DNA of 42,806 bases from Pseudomonadota bacterium (lineage in GTDB: Bacteria > Pseudomonadota > Alphaproteobacteria > Caulobacterales > Caulobacteraceae): the NCBI GenBank assembly GCA_018241335.1, contig JAFEEA010000006.1:1-42806 (forward strand), read 5' to 3'. This document shows positions 38,965-42,806 of the stretch, one piece after another (within the stretch, counting starts at the first letter, position 1; every line of letters begins with the position of its first letter). The notes beneath the pieces were generated by a model. The model saw nothing but the letters and a program-made list of their open reading frames with translations. It did not search any database and was not told the DNA's origin. Both the position numbers and the translations under genes were made by a program.

Positions 38965-39822
38965 ATGCTGCGCAAGCTCACCGTACTCGCGGCGGCTGTC
39001 GGCCTCGCCTTCGTCGCCACCTCGGCCCTCGCGGCCAGCACCAAGGAAGAGCCCGTCGCCCCCTCGGCGCCGTGGTCCTTCGACGGCCCGTTCGGCACCT
39101 ACGACCAGGCCCAGCTGCAACGCGGCTACAAGGTCTATCGCGAGGTCTGCTCGTCCTGCCACTCGATGAACCTGCTGGCCTTCCGCAACCTCGGCGACAA
39201 GGGCGGCCCGTTCTGGGATCCGAAGTACAAGTCCTCGGTCGAGAACGGCTACGTGAAGGCCATCGCCAAGGACTACCAGATCGCCGACATCGACCGTGAC
39301 ACGGGCGATGCGATCAAGCGCCCAGGCACCCCGGCCGACCACTTCGTGGCGCCCTTCGCCAACGAGGCGGCCGCCCGCGCGTCCAACGGCGGCGCCCTGC
39401 CGCCGGACATGTCGCTGCTGGCCCGCGCCCGCGAAGGCGGCCCGGACTACATCTACTCGATCGTCACCGGCTATCACCCGGCCCCGGCCGGCCTGACCGT
39501 GCCGGCTGGCAAGTTCTATAACCCCTACATGCAGGGCGACCTGTCGTCGTTCTGGAAGGGCGATCCGAACAAGGTGCCGGTGGGCGGCTTCATCGCCATG
39601 CCGCCGCCGCTCGCCGACGGCAAGGTCAGCTTCGACGACAAGTCGCCCAGCGACCTCAAGGCCGAGGCCCGCGACGTGTCCGCCTTCCTGATGTGGGCCG
39701 CCGACCCCAAGATGGAAGAGCGCAAACAGACCGGCCTGGCCGTGATGATCTTCCTGCTGGTGTTCAGCGGCATCCTCTACGCCAGCTATCGCACCCTGTG
39801 GCGGAACATCGACCACCACTAG
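38965..39822 (+). CDS. petC: Cytochrome c1
   Basis: This 285-residue protein has a cleavable signal peptide (1-23, ending ALAAS) and the c-type haem site CSSCH (C62, C65, H66). The axial Met is probably in FIAMPPPLADG. One C-terminal membrane anchor is visible (about 257-276, AVMIFLLVFSGILYASY). It accepts electrons from the Rieske centre and passes them to soluble cytochrome c on the periplasmic side. The segment APFANEAAARASNGGALPPD is typical of bacterial c1. It starts 7 nt after petB and closes the operon, followed by a strong hairpin terminator at 39850-39880. No odd feature was noticed. Confidence 0.96.
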   Translation: MLRKLTVLAAAVGLAFVATSALAASTKEEPVAPSAPWSFDGPFGTYDQAQLQRGYKVYREVCSSCHSMNLLAFRNLGDKGGPFWDPKYKSSVENGYVKAIAKDYQIADIDRDTGDAIKRPGTPADHFVAPFANEAAARASNGGALPPDMSLLARAREGGPDYIYSIVTGYHPAPAGLTVPAGKFYNPYMQGDLSSFWKGDPNKVPVGGFIAMPPPLADGKVSFDDKSPSDLKAEARDVSAFLMWAADPKMEERKQTGLAVMIFLLVFSGILYASYRTLWRNIDHH

Positions 39823-39849
39823 GTCGGCGCTTCAGCGCGAACCTTTCAG

Positions 39850-39880
39850 CCGGCGGGGTCCTCACGGGCCCCGCCGGTTT
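39850..39880 (+). terminator. Intrinsic terminator of the petABC operon
   Basis: A perfect 9-bp stem (CCGGCGGGG at 39850-39858 with CCCCGCCGG at 39869-39877) has a 10-nt loop and is followed by TTT. It starts 28 nt past the petC stop. The converging protease-like gene ends 26 bp beyond. It is the clearest terminator in the window, though the T-run is short. Confidence 0.75.
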
Positions 39881-39905
39881 CGCGTTCTGGGCGGCCCTGC
39901 GCCCC

Positions 39906-40709
39906 TCAAGGCCCCAGCTCCAGCCAGCCACCGGGCCCATCCAGGGTCAGGCTGCGGCGCGACCACACCGCCAGGCCGATGGCCCCCGAAAGCCCCGTGG
40001 GGGCCTTGGGCAGCAGGCCCGCCGGGGTCTTCTCGAACAGCAGGCCGTCCACCTCCAGCACCCGGATCCGCGCCGGCAGCTTGAACCGCCACGTGGGGTC
40101 GACCTTGCTGGGCAGGGGCGGGGAGAAGCTGGTGTCGTCCGGCGAGAAGCGCGTCCCCATCGAGGCCGTGTCGACGGCGTAGAGCCCCCGGCGCACCCGC
40201 GTCCCGTCGCCGGCCGTGGCCGCGATCGCCGCCGCGCCGTCGGCCTCGCGCAGGGCCAGGCGGACCGCCCCCGCGGCGGGCCGCCTCCGTCCACCCCGGC
40301 TGAGGGTCAGCCGGCAGGGCGAGAAGCGGATCTCCACCCGATAGCGCCGCAGGACGTCCCAGCCGATCACCCCGTTGATGGTGGTCGGAAAACCGACCGC
40401 CCGTTCGTTGAGGTTGGTCAGGGGCATCTCGACGCCCGCCAGCCGCTCGCCGGCGAACTGGAGGTCCAGCGTCGCGCTGGGCGTGTCGATGCCGTCGGCC
40501 TGGGCGCGATCTTCCAGCAGCAGGCTGCGGGGCGCGGACGTGTCGATGATGAAGTCGCCGGCCATGTCGCCGAAGGCGGCCGGCGCCACCACCGCGCCAT
40601 TCTCGTACCAGCACTGGACCTCGCTCGCCCGCGCGGCGCCGGCCTGACCCATGCCGGCCAGGCCCACGCCGGCCAGCCCAAGGAAAACGACACGAAGCGA
40701 CGCAGCCAT
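39906..40709 (-). CDS. Secreted retropepsin-like aspartic protease family protein
   Basis: This 267-residue protein has a signal peptide (about 1-25, ending ARASE) and a domain patterned like bacterial retropepsin-type aspartic proteases. FIIDTSAPRSLL holds a DTS in place of the DTG/DSG motif. GVIGWDVLRRYRVEIRF matches the closing strand motif of the first lobe. A second candidate is LYAVDTASMGTRF, followed by GAIGLAVWSRRSLTLD. Two Asp motifs in one chain would give a pepsin-like arrangement. Activity is uncertain because of the DTS and DTAS forms. The ATG at 40709 is chosen because it gives the signal peptide; the frame continues upstream across mtnP and is not real there. It is divergent from mtnP by 63 bp. 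Confidence 0.72.
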   Translation of the reverse strand: MAASLRVVFLGLAGVGLAGMGQAGAARASEVQCWYENGAVVAPAAFGDMAGDFIIDTSAPRSLLLEDRAQADGIDTPSATLDLQFAGERLAGVEMPLTNLNERAVGFPTTINGVIGWDVLRRYRVEIRFSPCRLTLSRGGRRRPAAGAVRLALREADGAAAIAATAGDGTRVRRGLYAVDTASMGTRFSPDDTSFSPPLPSKVDPTWRFKLPARIRVLEVDGLLFEKTPAGLLPKAPTGLSGAIGLAVWSRRSLTLDGPGGWLELGP

Positions 40710-40772
40710 GCGCCAGACGATAGCCAAGCGCGCCCGCCTCGGCGATAAGGCGCGTGCTTTGGGAGACGGCTT

Positions 40773-41642
<870 letters not shown>

Positions 41643-41683
41643 CGCCTCAAGAGCGCCGCCTTCATCCGATTGCCGAGAACGCC

Positions 41684-42211
41684 ATGAACCTCGCCGACAT
41701 CATCCGCACCATCCCCGACTATCCGAAACCGGGGATCATGTTCCGCGACATCACCACTCTGCTGGGCGACGCCCGCGGCTTTCGACGGGCGGTGGACGAG
41801 CTGGTGCAGCCTTTCGCCGGCATGAAGATCGACAAGGTGGCGGGGATCGAGGCGCGGGGCTTCATCCTGGGCGGCGCCGTCGCCCACCAGCTGTCGGCCG
41901 GCTTCATCCCCCTGCGCAAGAAGGGCAAGCTGCCGCACAAGACGCGGGTGGTGGAGTACGCCCTGGAGTACGGCACCGACTCCATGGAGATGCACCTGGA
42001 CGCGGTGAAGCCGGGCGAGCGGGTGATGCTGGTGGACGACCTGATCGCCACCGGCGGCACGGCCCTGGCGGCGGTGGACCTGCTGCGGGCGGCCGGCGCC
42101 GACATCGTCGCCGCCTGCTTCGTGGTCGACCTGCCGGAGCTGGACGGCGCGGCCAAGCTGAAGGCGGCCGGCGTGCCGGTCTCGACCCTTGTCGATTTCG
42201 CGGGCCACTGA
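41684..42211 (+). CDS. apt: Adenine phosphoribosyltransferase
   Basis: This 175-residue protein is a typical Apt. It joins adenine and PRPP to give AMP and pyrophosphate in the cytosol. It starts with [20 protein letters not shown], has [14 protein letters not shown] and KKGKLPHKT as the flexible-loop region, and [18 protein letters not shown] as the PRPP-binding motif. Length is normal. It follows mtnP by 41 nt, so adenine released from methylthioadenosine is recycled by the product of the same transcript. The ATG at 41684 is supported by the family N-terminus. Nothing unusual was seen. Confidence 0.96.
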   Translation: MNLADIIRTIPDYPKPGIMFRDITTLLGDARGFRRAVDELVQPFAGMKIDKVAGIEARGFILGGAVAHQLSAGFIPLRKKGKLPHKTRVVEYALEYGTDSMEMHLDAVKPGERVMLVDDLIATGGTALAAVDLLRAAGADIVAACFVVDLPELDGAAKLKAAGVPVSTLVDFAGH

Positions 42212-42278
42212 CGCAGGCGCCGCCCTGAGACCCTCCGCCGCCCTTCCATAGCCGCAACAGGGCGCCAAGATAGGGATC

Positions 42279-42749
42279 ATGAAGTTCACGGCTCCCTGGC
42301 GCATGTTCCGCCGGATGCAGGACAGCGCCGTCGCCGCCGCCGCCCTGATCTACGCAGGGGCCGTGGCCCACGCCTGGCGGGTGCTGCCGGGCGCCGTCGG
42401 CCTGAAGGCCGAGCTGACCTTGGTCTTCCCAGCCGTCTTCTTCGTGCTGGCCCTGGCCGCCTGCATGCTGGTCCCGGTGCTGCGCGGGGCCCTGTCGCGG
42501 CACGTCTGGATCAGCTTCAGGACCGGGTTCGGCCAGAGCGTCATATCGGTCCTGGCGGTGGTGGCCGTGCTGCTGGGCGCGGCGGGGTTCATCTACTGGC
42601 AGACCCACGGCGTCGCCAGCGGCGGGCGCTATCCGGCCGGTGTCTTCTCCGGCTACGCCGCGGGCATCGGCCTGCTGCTCGCCCAGGCCCTGCTGGTCCG
42701 CCGCCTGGAGCGCGACCCGGTGTTCCGCAGCCAGATCGAGGAACGCTAA
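42279..42749 (+). CDS. Four-span membrane protein, unknown
   Basis: This 156-residue protein is not one I recognise. Four hydrophobic segments are visible: about 16-38 (AVAAAALIYAGAVAHAW), 45-68 (LTLVFPAVFFVLALAACMLV), 86-107 (ISVLAVVAVLLGAAGFIYW) and 120-140 (GVFSGYAAGIGLLLAQALLV). Short basic ends (RMFRRMQ and VRRLERD) suggest both termini are cytoplasmic. AGGGATC lies just before the ATG at 42279. It is 67 bp after apt on the same strand and may be the last gene of that operon. The stop is followed at once by the repeat that ends the window. No catalytic motif is seen. Confidence 0.72.
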   Translation: MKFTAPWRMFRRMQDSAVAAAALIYAGAVAHAWRVLPGAVGLKAELTLVFPAVFFVLALAACMLVPVLRGALSRHVWISFRTGFGQSVISVLAVVAVLLGAAGFIYWQTHGVASGGRYPAGVFSGYAAGIGLLLAQALLVRRLERDPVFRSQIEER

Positions 42750-42756
42750 GGGCCTG

Positions 42757-42806
42757 AACCCCTCATCCTCCCACGCCTTCGGCGCGGGCCCCTCCTTCTC
42801 CCTCTG
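42757..42806. repeat. Half of a palindromic intergenic repeat, cut by the window end
   Basis: This arm starts AACCCCTCATCCTCCC and runs to the window end. Its reverse complement equals bases 1-45 of the window, and it is close to the right arm of the complete copy at 15024-15169. It stops at the same point of the repeat (the CCTTCTCCCTCTG tip) as the copy at the window start. Confidence 0.85.

Overview
The window (42.8 kb, roughly 70% G+C by eye) reads as chromosomal DNA of an alphaproteobacterium, most likely Caulobacteraceae (Caulobacter or Phenylobacterium type). This is inferred from the composition, the petABC, mtnP and apt order, FixL/FixJ-type regulators, many CoA-ester catabolic genes, and GC-rich palindromic repeats between genes. 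No tRNA, rRNA, CRISPR array, transposase or phage gene was seen. Genes are packed tightly, often with ATGA or GTGA stop/start overlaps, and no gap without a gene reaches 300 bases.

Layout. 0-3 kb: Old Yellow Enzyme reductase, a DUF1428 protein, an FkbM methyltransferase and a GNAT acetyltransferase. 3.3-8.3 kb: a CoA-ester catabolic block with crotonase and acyl-CoA dehydrogenase on the minus strand, and a divergent IclR regulator, CoA transferase and VOC protein. 8.3-10.8 kb: SulP transporter and HTH regulator. 11-15 kb: a four-gene O-acyl-transfer cassette (two SGNH hydrolases, an MBOAT and a small membrane protein). 15.2-18.3 kb: acyl-CoA ligase, thiolase-like protein and DUF35 protein. 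18.5-19.6 kb: a lower-GC acyltransferase-3 gene. 19.8-26.6 kb: two SDRs, two methyltransferases, a small coiled-coil protein, a metallo-beta-lactamase-fold protein and an MFS exporter. 26.7-30.5 kb: a housekeeping operon (GNAT, DUF1285, CoA pyrophosphatase, CCA-adding enzyme, glutamine amidotransferase). 30.7-35.3 kb: TPR-sulfotransferase, converging on a two-component operon in which one MASE1-like histidine kinase lies between two FixJ-type regulators. 35.5-39.8 kb: hemF and trmL, divergent from petABC (cytochrome bc1). 39.9-42.7 kb: an aspartic-protease-like protein, mtnP, apt and a membrane protein.

Themes. (1) Breakdown of a bulky acyl-CoA: ligase, acyl-CoA dehydrogenase, crotonase, two SDRs, CoA transferase and a thiolase/DUF35 pair. 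The crotonase and the thiolase-like protein both lack the usual catalytic residues. (2) Envelope decoration: MBOAT/SGNH cassette, acyltransferase-3, FkbM, sulfotransferase and methyltransferases. (3) Respiration and haem: petABC and hemF, plus adenine and methylthioadenosine salvage by mtnP and apt.

Both window ends stop inside inverted copies of one palindromic repeat, which also has a complete copy at 15.0-15.2 kb. The window is therefore probably an assembly contig broken at repeats.
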